Assembly (NCBI GenBank): GCA_963969345.1
Contig: OZ017766.1
Span: 1,178,001 to 1,242,000 of the forward strand
Direction of reading: 5' to 3'
DNA: 64,000 bases
From: Turbatrix aceti
Taxonomy: Eukaryota; Nematoda; Chromadorea; Rhabditida; Panagrolaimidae
The notes beneath the pieces were generated by a model. The model was not told the origin of the DNA. It did not search any database and worked only from the letters and a program-made list of their open reading frames with translations. The translations under genes were made by a program, and so were the position numbers. Shown piece by piece: positions 34,410 to 46,371 of the stretch. The stretch's first letter is position 1. Every line of letters starts with the position of its first letter.

Positions 34410-37400
34410 ATGAGCGAATTAGATCAGCTTCGTCAAGAAGCCGAACAACTCAAAGCACAGATTCGGGTATGTAATAGAAATTTGAAAAACAATCTATTGT
34501 TCCTTGAAATATCGTTATCAAAAAAATTTTTACTTTTTTAGGCCAAACTTTGAATTTAATATGTAATTTCTTTTTCGTTATAGGAAGCCCGAAAAGCTGC
34601 AAATGACACGACACTGGCATCGGTTGCGGCCAATCTTGAGCCGATTGGTCGGATTCAGATGAGGACAAGACGAACGCTGCGAGGACATCTTGCCAAAATC
34701 TATGCTATGCATTGGGCTAGTGATTCCCGGAATCTTGTTTCTGCATCACAGGATGGCAAACTCATCGTTTGGGATTCGTATACGACAAACAAGGTATGTA
34801 TCGTTTGTGCCATAATTTTCGGTGTAAGATTAGGTATTGGGTAACTGTAGATTACAAGCATATTTATTTTGCAAAAAGTATTCGTTTTTCTTGCAAAAGG
34901 AATATTTTTTGGAACGTTTTACAATGAATGGCGTTATTTTTTTTTGTATTTTTGCTGCGCCTCTCGCCAAGCCTTACTTGTCGTCTGATAGCCTAAATTG
35001 CGCTTTCATGGTTTTTTGGTAATGTTTCTGCGAAAGAGCATAAAGCAAAACGACAACCATTACGGCCTTTTTACTGTGACTTTCCGCGCTTCTTTTGCAT
35101 GGTTTTCTGTCGACTTGTACTTTTTTTCCCCGAGTCGTAGTTTGTAGTTTTATAGTTAGAATGCGTAGAAGTTTGTGAAATATGATTGGCATGAGTCAAA
35201 AAGGGACAAAACTGGGTACATTTGAACTTCTGTTTGTTTTGACGCCTATTTTTGGGAGATTGGATTTGTTTCTGAACTTTAGTCTCAAAAGGTCCGTGTA
35301 CGGTATGCCGAGATTTTTGAGATGTTGATGAATGGGTAATAAACAGGGCCGACAAATCCAAACGGCATATTTTTTGCAAAGGTGTTCTGTGCTGCCCCTT
35401 TGAAAAATTATATTTCTTGCTTGTTGTACAGGTGATAAGCGGAACGGCATGACTGAAAAAGCTTTGGTGAAGAAGACGGCGATCTCGTCACTTACTTTTT
35501 ATTAAGAATAAAAAATTCTTTTCTTTTTTTGTTGATTAGTCATTTTGCACTGTGTTGCTATTAAGTCAAGAAAAAAGCGGTGTTTAGAAAATTGAATATT
35601 GGCGGTAAAAAAATAAAGGCGGATCGACAAAGAAGACGCGTACTTGTTAGCCTTCTCGTCTCTCACACGTGCACATTCACGTTGTACGTATTGTGTTCAT
35701 GCGACACGGTAGAACGAGTTGCAATGCAGCATGACAGAAAGTGAATGCCATTGGCTTTAGGTGTATTTGCCGGAGTCTTCTGAAAAGGAATAGGGTAAGC
35801 CGGGCGAGCGAACGAGTGAGCAACGTCAAGAAAGCCCTCATTCGCGATTAGGCTGCTCATTAACCACCCTTTTGTCTTCCCCACGTTAGCCAGTCGGTCA
35901 GCCAGCGGACTTGCGTGTCGGATCTTTTACAGTGGCTTTTTTGATGGGGGTTGTAATGCCTGTGGCGGCGAACGGCTTGCCGACTGCCGGACTAGCAACG
36001 AAAGGAGATTAGAGACGGTTGTGGTGCTTAGCACATGCGTGCTACCTGGGTAATACTTTGTACTCTACTTCTTGCATTTTTACATTCGTGACTTCTGGTT
36101 GGTTGCTAGGGGCTAAGAGACTGACTGAGTTGTGCGGGGTTTACGACTGAGTGGCCTATTCAGAAGGGAGGGGGGTGTTGGAAATTGAAAAGGCGCAAAA
36201 AAAGAGCAATAGTAGTCATTCGATTTTGCACTGCACTCACTGAGTGAGGCCCAGCGAACGGGCGCGAGAAGAATGGAAAAAACAGTCAAGAATAGGGTTC
36301 AATTTTGGCAGTAACAGAGGACATCCACTGTACACATACGCTGCTACGGCCTCGATTGTGTTTCACGACGCGACTATGGATTGGCCAGCCAGGAGGAGAG
36401 ATAAATGTTTTGTCCGTATTTTTTCCGGGGAAGAAGAAACACGCAGAAAAAAGAAGAAGCATCCGCGGACGAATTTTTTCCATTCTTGACGTTGTCATTG
36501 TCGACGACGACGACGACTGACCGTTGGCCACGGGTAAGCCTCTAGACGTCAGATGCAACGGAAACAGGGAAATTGGTTACGACGATGCTTCAGCGGAGCA
36601 TGATGGCGCTTTGCTCTCGCTGAACCTTGCCTTCATTTTTTCGTGTGAAGAGGGATGGGAAATTCGATAAATGGTCGTAACTACGACCTTTGACTTTGCC
36701 TGGATTGCATTTGGGTTTGGTTGGGGGCACTAGATGCTACTTTGTTGGTGGCTAAAGACGTCCTCTTTTTTCCACCCTGTAGTACTCGTCGTAGCAGTGT
36801 ATTCGGGGGTGCCTGTGTTGACAGAGTGACAAACTTGCTTACATTGCAGGCACAAACACTCGACCAAAGGCCAGTCAAGTAGTTAAAAATTGACTGACTT
36901 TTAAATTTCGTGCAATTTGCCATGGACAAAAATTTCAAATTTTTAGGCAAAAAAAGACGTAAAATTACTTATTCAAATTTAAAGTTCAAAAAACTTCCTA
37001 GAGAGATTTTCAGACATGCAAATGCTTAATGTTTTGTACTTTTTACCAACATGGTGTTTTTGAAGGTAAAAAAGGATTGTTGGGGATTTTAAGAACGCCA
37101 ATTATTTTTTTGAACTATTTATGGTGACTTTGATTTTACTTAAAGTGCAAAAAGCACAATAGCTACGAGTCTGTCGGTCGGTGCCGACGCGACAAAAGGG
37201 CAAAGCTAGCTGTCTGGCGCTGGAAGTGCTGTGGTGTGCCTTCTGAACGCAGGGCGCGCCACAGACGGGGACTAGGACGGAAAGGGCGCAATTTGATGTT
37301 GTAAGCGGCACTGTGGCATAATGCAGCGGAAGACGGGGAAGCGTGGCCCAGGGGGAATGAATGCTCGCGACGAGGTGGGGTGGCATCATGGCATCACTTT

Positions 37401-39161
37401 GACGGAAGACGGGCTCTAGGAGAGAGGCTCTAAGAAGAAGCAGGAGGGGAGAATCATTTCCTGGTTAACTAGCGTAACTTGAGGGTCGTCGGAGTGTAGC
37501 GGCAACTTTGATGGTGATGAAAAAACGAGAGAGAAATGTTTTTCATTTTTTAATCAAAAGCAACAACCATTAAGCGAGCGACCATTTTGGCGTCTTTTTT
37601 TCCTGATGATGATGAAAAAAATTAAATGCAGCCTCGAAAAACCCGGAGCAAACGAAGGGGGATGTGCATGAAAAAAGCGAACACACAATTGATTTTGTAT
37701 ATATTTTGTGGACGAATAAACGCCGTTCATTTCAGGTCCACGCCATTCCACTACGATCATCATGGGTGATGACGTGTGCATACGCGCCCTCAGGATCCTT
37801 TGTTGCATGTGGGGGCCTCGATAATATATGCAGCATTTATTCGCTCAAAACACGCGAAGGAAACGTTCGCGTATCCCGTGAACTGCCCGGGCATACGGGT
37901 TATCTTTCGTGTTGTAGGTTTTTGGATGACAATCAGATTGTCACGTCTAGCGGAGATATGACCTGGTATGTTTTCAAAAATTGGTCTAAACGGAAAAACA
38001 AAAATTTTCAGCGCTTTGTGGGACATTGAGACGGGCCAACAGGTTACGGCATTTACCGGTCACACGGGAGATGTCATGTCACTTTCACTGTCACCAGATA
38101 TGCGAACGTTCATCTCTGGTGCATGCGATGCGTCTGCCAAGTTGTGGGATATTCGTGATGGCATGTGTAAACAGACATTCCCTGGACACGAATCTGATAT
38201 CAACGCGGTTGCGGTGAGTTGGAGTACAACAAAAACAAAATGTTTTTGAAGTGCACTGTTGTTTTCTTCGTTTGAAACCCCAAACAACCTGATCATTTTT
38301 TCTTTCAGTTCTTCCCATCAGGAAACGCGTTTGCGACTGGTTCTGACGATGCTACGTGCCGGCTCTTTGACATTCGTGCCGATCAGGAGCTTGCCATGTA
38401 CTCACACGACAACATTATTTGCGGTATGTTTTTTTTTTGCGTCCGAGGAAGGTTAAAAAAGGATTGAAACTGCGATGTTTGTGTATTTTAATCTTGAGGA
38501 GTTTGTGCATTCAAAACACTAATTATGGCTTTATAATTTGTGTTTTTGGCGTACGTTTTTGTTCTTGGAAGCCATTTTTTCGTATTGTAAAGTTTTTTAC
38601 TGTCATATTTGACCACTACTTTTTTGGCGTGTTTACGCGTATTTTTCCGATTTCTTTTCCAAAAAAACGAAGGTTTTGGTACTCGCTGACTCGTCAGCTA
38701 TCCGTCATCCACGTCGAGATGTGACGGGGCTGCGGAAGACAGTCGGTTTTTTTGCCTCGCCTTCTGGTCATTTGCAGGGGGCGCAGCGCTGTCAATTGGC
38801 AGCTCCGTTGAAAAAATACATAAGTGCAGCTATTTTTGCCAAATTGATGTGCAACAACGTTGTTTTTGTTCTGGAACTCTTGGCAAACGGGATAAAAAAA
38901 ATCGATACGCCAAATGAAAATGACAAAATTTTGTTGATGGCAACTTTTTTAGGCATCACAAGCGTGGCGTTCAGCAAGTCGGGAAGACTCCTGTTTGCGG
39001 GCTACGATGACTTCAACTGCAACGTATGGGATTCGATGCGACAGGAGCGCGCCGGTGTACTCGCAGGCCACGACAACCGAGTATCGTGTCTCGGCGTCAC
39101 CGAAGACGGCATGGCTGTCTGTACCGGATCGTGGGATAGCTTCCTCAAGATTTGGAACTAG
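34410..39161 (+). CDS. gpb-1: Heterotrimeric G-protein beta subunit
   Basis: Six exons: 34410-34466, 34584-34793, 37736-37965, 38012-38213, 38309-38423 and 38953-39161 (340 aa, the exact length of G beta 1-4 and nematode GPB-1). An N-terminal coiled coil ([19 protein letters not shown]) that binds G gamma is followed by seven WD40 repeats, each with GH and WD-type pairs (for example [31 protein letters not shown], shortened here to its ends GHTGD and AKLWD). The C-terminus is [11 protein letters not shown]. It forms the G beta-gamma dimer at the plasma membrane and acts in asymmetric division, synaptic and chemosensory signalling. Intron 2 is 2.9 kb (34794-37735) with no gene inside, while introns 3 and 4 are 46 and 95 nt. 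Intron 5 is 529 nt. Confidence 0.98.
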
Positions 39162-41929
39162 ACATTGTTTTTTTCGACTCGATACTTCACTCGTCCACGT
39201 CGTTTGCTTTCCCGTAGAGACACAAGAAAAGAAACAACAACAAAAAAATCGTATCGCCCTCCTGCCGTCCTGTCCTCTCTCACTCATTTTTCTCGACGCC
39301 GATCAAAAAATCCCCTGCTCTCTCCACCACCAAGATTTTTTTTTGAAAATTATTTTGATGCTCACCGAACATTGTCCGTGTCTGCCTCCCCGTCTTCTTC
39401 ACCTCCAGCCAGAAGCTGAAGCGCGGACTCGCCCAGATGATGCCAGTTGTCCTGGATTCGTTCTGGCACCCCACGGACTGACGGACTTGGACCACACACA
39501 CCCAACATTTTCTTGTCCTTCTCCTTCAACTTCTTCACCCATTTGCAGTCATCAACGATCGATCATCAAACGTACACAGTCATCTGAAATTTTTTTTGAG
39601 GAAAAATTCATTATTTTTATATTTTTTACCCTTGAACAATTTACGAACATTATTATTGTCCACCACACTCACACCTTTTTTCACCGTTGTTCACCTACTT
39701 GCAAAAAAGGATTGTTTCACACTTCTTTTAAATATTTTTTATTATTATATAGCTTGGATTTTTTACTTCTGCGCTAGCCGCCGCCAACGCCCTGTCTGAT
39801 GTAACCAACCAATCCAATGGACCACACGAAACTTTTACTGTGTTTTATTTTTTATCATTAAGGCTATTAAAAAGATGTGGACAGCTTTGATCTGATTTTG
39901 GGGCATTTTTCGATTATTTTTTTTCCTTCGGGGAGAAAGGGGGTAAAAAGTGCAATCGTTGTGCCTGCCCTCCAGGCGACGAGCAGAGAGTGAGAAGGAG
40001 GACAAAAGAGACCTGCTCCCTTGTTTCCTTCTTCCGCGCACGCCAGCTATCAGCCAGCATACGTTCGTTCTTACACATGCAAACAAGCATCTATTAATTT
40101 AGTAATTCCTAAAATTTTGACCTTCATTTTGGTTTTCATCTTCACCTTCTTCGCCCAGTCAGTCAACCGCCCTCCCTACATGAGCGGGATATTTTTTCGA
40201 TCGTAATTCTCTATTTTTTACGCATTGATAATTTTTAAAACCAAGGGATAAAAAATGTTTGATTTGTTCCTTTTTGACTTTCTTTGATCTGCGTTGCGTC
40301 TCTTCTTCTCGCCTCGTCTCAAAGTACGACGACTGTTTTAATTAATTATTTGTCCGCACACACACAACTCATGCAACATGATTTTGCTATTTTTTCAACT
40401 CGATTCCAATTTTTTGTATCTCATATTCGTCATCAAAACCCATAGAAAAGGAAAAACTTAAACCCAGAGGAATCATTTTCTCAAAACATTAAAAATCGTG
40501 TTTCTGTGTTCGTATACTTTTTTCCTTCGTCATTATCTCAATTTGTTTGTCGCGCTTATTTCGGAAAAAAATGCTCTAAAAAAATCACAGTCATTGTTTT
40601 TCTTACTTTTCTATTTTTTCTCAACAACGCCTACCCTTATTGCTAATCACATACAACGTGCACTCTAAATTCTTGTATCTGTTGCGTGAGCTGTGCAAGG
40701 TTTTTTTGTGGAATAAATTTGATTGAAAAAACTTTGAATTGTAATTTGAGGCTGGATCTGAAGGAGATTGACAGGTGACCAAAAAAGTTACAAAAAACGT
40801 CGGCAGAGTCGGGGGACCACGCGCTGCTTTGCACCTACTTTTCAACCTACACGTTTGCCATTTTCAGCAAGATTTTACATAAAAAAATCTTTCGCAGCTA
40901 AAATGTCAAATTCATCAACTGGTCGTCAGTCCGGTCCCGTTTTAGCCCTTGCTAAAAATAAACAATTTATAACAACCCGAAAATCAATTTTGTAATTGAG
41001 CGACGCACGACAAATTTGGCAACAGCCAGAAACAAAGATAAACACTGCGTGCCTGCTCGCCAGCTAGGCGACCGCGGTTCATTTTCCGATGTACGCCGCC
41101 TAGGCGGATACAAGACAAAGACAAGGCGATAAAGATTTCTTCTTTCGGTTTTACTCTTTGACTTACGAAAAACCCCACCAACGACAAAAATAAAACGTAA
41201 TTCAGCCAATCCAGTTTTATTGCTTCCTTTCATCCTGTCAAAAAACAGTCAGTGTATTATTAATTTTTTATTACTCACATCAGTGCAAAAAATTGTTCTC
41301 CTTCAGAAAATTCAAACTGCAAGCGCGCGCGCAGTTGCAAACTGTTCGTGCGTTGTCGCACTTTGCCAAGAACCCTTTACACACTTGGCTATCGATTCCC
41401 CCACGACGACCAAAACGACGATTTTCCGGTCGGTGTCCTGAGTCTTCGTGGCGTGACGAGAGACACCCTTTCGCCGGAGATTACCTTCGGTGCAAAACAA
41501 CATCTGCGGTGACTCATGAATGATTTCCCAGCCCAGGAAAGGCGTTGTTTGCTCATCGATTTTGTTTTGCGTTGATTTCAGGCGAGTAATCCCTGTTTTG
41601 TCACGCATTTCTGAAAAACAGTAAAGCGCCTACGATAACGGTTTACCACCGTTAATGATGATTTATAGTGATTATACATGGTATTATATTTTTACGATCG
41701 TTGTTCTCTAAAAACATTACTCAACATGGCTGCAGTTTTTATTACGTTCAAAAATAATGTTTTGTTCAAAATGCACTGTTTTTTGAGTAACGCCCATTTT
41801 TTTGCTTCTTATTTTTTCGAAGTAACGTTGAATTCTTTGTAAAAGAACCGTGTTTTATTTTAATGCCTTTCATTTTTGCTGCTTGTTTCGTTTTTAAAGT
41901 CTGTGCAACGCGATTTTGTCTTTCAGACG
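39162..41929. other. 2.8 kb intergenic region
   Basis: It lies between the G beta stop and the CapZ start. Mostly AT-rich with pyrimidine runs; open frames of up to about 120 codons overlap the G beta terminal exon in other frames and are shadows. No RNA gene or repeat was recognised. Confidence 0.45.
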
Positions 41930-42799
41930 ATGTCCGCGAACGCAGAAAAGCTGGAGGCAGCGCTGAATCTCATGCGACGGCTTCCGCCTCGTAATATCAA
42001 GGAAAATCTCCAGTTATTTTGCCAAAAATTCCCCGAATTGACCGACGACCTACTCTCGATGGTGGATCAGCCATTTGCCGTGCGCAGTGACGACACGATT
42101 GGTCGGAAGTTCATCTTGTGCGACTACAACCGTGATGCTAACAGCTACCGATCACCGTGGTCGAATACGTACTTCCCACCCCTCGAAGACGCGGTCTATC
42201 CTTCGGAGAGGATGCGCAAGCTCGAGGTCGAGCTCAACGAAGCCATTGACGGCTACCGGGATAACTACTACGAGGGCGGCGTCTCGAGTGTCTACATGTG
42301 GGATACCGATGACGGCTTCGCCGGCGTCATCTGCATCAAGAAGGACGCCGAGATCTTTGTCAGCAACCAAGGCAGCTGGGAAGTCATGCACGTCATCGAT
42401 GTCAAAGAGAAGAACAACAGGGCGCACTACAAGCTGACGTCGACTCTCATGCAGTGGATTGACATCGATCCAAATGCCCCCGACGATAAGCGGTTCGACA
42501 TGTGTGGCAGCTTCACGAAACAGGTGCGCTATACAAAACAATTCTTATTTAAGGACTTTATCTTTAAATTTGATCATTTTCAGACAGAACAAACCGTGAA
42601 CCTGACAGACGAGACGCCACATCTCTTCAACATCGGCACGATGGTCGAGGAGCAGGAGCACAAGCTACGCGACCTCCTGACCCGGGTGTACATCGGAAAA
42701 TCAAAGCAAATCATCTCCGAACTCTTCATCGTCAATGCCGACGCCCAAAAACAGATGGAAGAACTAGCCAATGATATCCAGAACACAATCCCGAAGTAA
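41930..42799 (+). CDS. cap-2: F-actin capping protein beta subunit
   Basis: Exons 41930-42523 and 42584-42799 (269 aa; the family is about 270). A trans-splice-like GTCTTTCAG ends 3 nt before the ATG. Diagnostic stretches are ALNLMRRLPP near the start, FILCDYNRDANSYRSPWSN, and SVYMWDTDDGFAGVICIKK. The C-terminal part (RVYIGKSKQIISELF) and the tail ending NTIPK form the tentacle region that binds actin. With CapZ alpha it caps barbed ends of filaments in sarcomeres and the cortex. The intron is 60 nt, a multiple of three without a stop, so retention would insert 20 residues. It heads a same-strand cluster with SCO1 and TFIIF alpha. Confidence 0.97.
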   Translation: MSANAEKLEAALNLMRRLPPRNIKENLQLFCQKFPELTDDLLSMVDQPFAVRSDDTIGRKFILCDYNRDANSYRSPWSNTYFPPLEDAVYPSERMRKLEVELNEAIDGYRDNYYEGGVSSVYMWDTDDGFAGVICIKKDAEIFVSNQGSWEVMHVIDVKEKNNRAHYKLTSTLMQWIDIDPNAPDDKRFDMCGSFTKQVRYTKQFLFKDFIFKFDHFQTEQTVNLTDETPHLFNIGTMVEEQEHKLRDLLTRVYIGKSKQIISELFIVNADAQKQMEELANDIQNTIPK

Positions 42800-43268
42800 G
42801 CACGTGCTCTCAACGCGTATTTCTTCTCGCTCTCTGTTTACGATCATCCGTCCTGTAATTCGTCGTCAGATAACTCCCCTAGCCGTCAACTCTCAACTTG
42901 ATCGGTCGGCGTTCAACTCTTTTCCCGCGCACGTGTTTGCGCCTGCCTGCCGTGAAACTCGCTTACCTATCTATTTTTGACTAATTATTAAATCCTAATT
43001 CTAAATCAGTCGCCTTTTTGAGACGTTGTTTGAGCCCCGTTGTTGAACCTGCTTTATTCCTTTTTTTCGTTTTCAGCTTTTTAATTATGTCAGTAATGAT
43101 TTTTTTGTAACATAAATTGTGTGAAATGAGCAAAAAAGAAAGAGCAAAATTGCACAATAACGGGGAACACTCTGCGCACAGCGTCGCCCCCAACGAACGT
43201 TATTTTTTGTTTTTCGCACGAACAAAGCGAGCAAGCTATGTGCTACATTTTTTGAGATTTACTGCAAT
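42800..43268. other. Intercistronic region CapZ-SCO1 (469 bp)
   Basis: AT- and T-rich; no gene seen. TTTTTTGAG 13 nt before the SCO1 Met could be a trans-splice acceptor. The size is at the upper range of nematode operon spacing. Confidence 0.4.
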
Positions 43269-44313
43269 ATGAATAGACTGGTCTTACGATCTATCGTTGG
43301 ACAACGACAACTTGCGCTACGGTATTCCTACAGACTGCTGGCATCAGGTGGACCCAAGAAACCCGATGACATCAAAATCGATATCGACGAGATCAACGCT
43401 AAAGTCGAGCAAACGCTCAAAGCCAGCACTCAGACGACTGCTTCTCCAGAGAGCAACGTCTCGGATGCCAACAAGAAGTTTATGAACTTCAAGAGACAGA
43501 GAGAGGTTAATTTGGTCTTACCAGGCTCGTTTGTCACCGAGTGAAACACCTTTCAGCGCGAGGCCCACGAGAGAAGTTACATTTTCTCATGGAAAACTGC
43601 ACTTTTCACGCTTGGCTTTGGCGGTGCTGGATTGGCATGGCTGTTGTACATGAAAAAATCTGTGAGTTTATTCATTCTTTACGCACATACGATACCAAAG
43701 TTTTCGGAAAAATGCTTTTTTATTTCAATGTTTTTAGCGTGAAGCGGAAATCGAAAAGCATCGTAAGCATATGGCCGGGAAAGCACGCATTGGCGGGCCC
43801 TGGGAACTTCTGAACACCGATGGCAAGCTGGAGGGATCCAAGGACCTCCTCGGCAAGTGGGTGCTCATCTACTTCGGCTTCACCCACTGCCCCGACATCT
43901 GCCCCGAGGAGATCGAGAAGATGGTTACGGTCGTCGACATCCTGGACGAAGACAAAGAAGCTCAGATTCCCATCGTGCCTGTCTTCATCAGCGTCGATCC
44001 TGAACGCGACACCATTCAGCGCGTCAAAGAGTACTGCACTGAATTTTCGCCAAAGATCCGGGGCTACACGGGAACGCCGGAACAGGTGAACAAGGTGGCA
44101 AAGACCTTCCGGGTCTACCACAGTCAGGGCCCCAAAACCGCTCCTGATGACTACATCGTCGATCACACCGTCATCATGTACCTCATCGACCCCGAGGGCA
44201 CGTTCCACGACTACTACGGACAGAACAGGCGGGCGAGAGAGATTGCAAACATCATAAAAACCAAGGTCCTCAAGTACGAGTTGCAGAAGAACAAGAGCTC
44301 ATCGTTTTTCTGA
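43269..44313 (+). CDS. sco-1: SCO1/SCO2 cytochrome oxidase copper chaperone
   Basis: Exons 43269-43505, 43557-43661 and 43738-44313 (305 aa), all phase 0. The N-terminus is basic and Ser/Arg-rich (MNRLVLRSIVGQRQLALRYS), fitting mitochondrial import. One membrane segment lies at about 93-112. The thioredoxin-fold domain follows, with FGFTHCPDICPEE holding the copper-binding C165 and C169, and the distal His at about 257 (VDHTVIMYLIDPEG). All three metal ligands are present. It delivers copper to the CuA site of COX2 in the intermembrane space. It ends 188 bp before TFIIF alpha. Confidence 0.97.
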
Positions 44314-44501
44314 AGCCTATGGGAGTTGTTATTGATAAGTAGGATTTTCAGTTGTTATTGTTTGACCAGGAAAGCTAAAAAGTACGAAAAATTATGGAGC
44401 TCGGAATGACACAGTTATCGTCGCTGTGAAATATCTGTTTTGGTTACGATTGTTTTTATTTATGTAAATTCTACGTTTTATCATTTAGCGATCTTTGAAT
44501 C

Positions 44502-46341
44502 ATGGATTTTCCGATTCACATCCCTGTCCCCGATCCCAAAAAGCGGCATGCAATTATTCGATTTAACTCGAATCTCAACGTCGACATCTCGCAATTTCAA
44601 CGACGAGAGCTCCGCATGAAGCGCGAAGACAACCGCAGCCACGTACAGACAACCGTTGCCGAACAGGACTACGGTGCTGGTTCGGAGTACGGTAGAGCAG
44701 CAAGGGAGGAAGCGAGGAGAAAGAAATTCGGTCGATTGGCACGAACGTATCAAATCGATCGTCAGCCGTGGCTGCTCTCAATCACCGATCCCGAAACTGC
44801 CAAGGAGAAAAAGTATCGATCAATCGTCGACCAAACGAATGAGCACGCTGATTTTTGGATCTTTGAAAAGGTTGGTTGCTTTTTGGAGGGGTTCAAAGTG
44901 AGTTGGACTTATTTTTGCAGCAGGGAGACGTCTTCAACGCCTACAAGGTCAATGAATGGTACAATTTCCTGCCTATTGCCCAGCACAAGATCTTGGATAT
45001 CGATCAGGCCGAGGAGCAGTTCCAGCAGAGGAACAGGGTACTCAATCAATTTGCCCTCAAGGCGCAGATTCAGCAACAGGTCAAGGACAGCGAAGAAGAC
45101 GGCGGAAAGACGATTGCTAGCAGCCTGTTGGTGAGTTTGCGTTTTTTTCCCGTAATATCGTTCAAATTGGATTTCGGACTAAAACTGGAATTTTTTGTAT
45201 TACGCTGAAATGCCTTTTTTATTTTCACAACTTGACTTCAGAAAATCAAAGACAACCACAGCGATGAAGACGATGAGGACGACGACGATGAAGATGGTGT
45301 TGCAAGTGCTGACAAACCGCTGAAAAAGTCCAAAAAACGCGACGGACGCGACAACAAGGATAAAAAAGTACGCGTCAAGAGTGCCGACGAAGTTGCAGCC
45401 TACGAATCGGACGATGGCGACGATGACATGAAAGAATTCGATTACATGACGGATTCTGGATCTGAAAGCGAGTGGGTTTTTGTTAACTTTTTGGTCCACT
45501 GGCAAATGAGTGCTTTTTTTAGCCGAGACGAAAAAACAGCGGAAGAAAAGATCGATGAAGCGCTGGTCGCGGTCGGCGATGAAACGGGTCTTCGCAAGAT
45601 TATCGACGACAATGAGTCCGAATCCGATGATGAAGAGGACGAAGACGAGGATGACAAGAAAAATTCCGCGTCGAAGGCGTCCGATGGAGCTGCTGGCGAC
45701 GGAAAGAGGGAATCGGACGACTCGGAAGATGACGATCCGGATTCGACGACCATTAATTCGCCGCTGTTACTCCAAGTTGGTTTTTCAGGAGCGCTCTCCT
45801 GGCTAGTTATGCGTTTTTATGCAAAACAAGGCTCCATTAGGATGCTTTTGGGATTACTTAGGTAAAAAAAATTGTTATATTTTAGAAAAAAGATGACCGT
45901 AAACGCGGCCTTGACAGCAACGGCGGTCGGAAGACTCCCCCCGATTCCGGGAGTTCAGGACCATCCACAAAGAAAATCAAGCTGGAGAGAATATCAAGCA
46001 GCAGTGCGCTCTCGAATCGGGCGAATTCCCCGGCCTCGCCTTCCCCCTCCGGGACCACGGGCCGAAATGGCAGCCCTGGCGGGGGCGACAACGCTCCCAC
46101 CGTAATGGACCTCGAGGCAGACGCGCACCTGATCGAACGAGTCCGTCATCAGCTTCTCCGCAAGCCACACACGACCAAGGATCTGCTTAACATCATGCGT
46201 CCTCAGTTTCCGGGAGTCAGTAAGCAAGAACTCGTTCAGAAGCTCGCAGATGTACTGCGGAAGCTCGAGGCCAAGCAGGAACGACGCACGGGAGGAAAAA
46301 AGGGACTGCTCTACTTTTCCCTGGATCCCAAGGTTTGTTGA
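44502..46341 (+). CDS. GTF2F1: TFIIF alpha subunit (RAP74)
   Basis: Five exons: 44502-44870, 44921-45130, 45242-45471, 45523-45775 and 45886-46341 (about 505 aa). The N-terminus forms the TFIIF dimerisation barrel (motifs YGAGSEYGR, DFWIFEKQGDVFNAYKVNEWYNF shortened here, FLPIAQHK). The middle is a long acidic and basic linker rich in Asp, Glu, Lys and Ser (DDEDDEDEDDKK type). The end is the winged helix that binds FCP1 and RNA polymerase II (LLRKPHTTKDLLNIMRPQF, and GLLYFSLDPK). It acts in transcription initiation and elongation. ATCATTTAG 13 nt before the Met suggests trans-splicing. The last codons are read as DPKVC; splicing at 46333 would instead end in DPKG. It converges on the SLC26 gene with a 30 bp gap. 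Confidence 0.95.
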
Positions 46342-46371
46342 TTTATTTTCAAAAAAAAATGTTTCGCAGGG

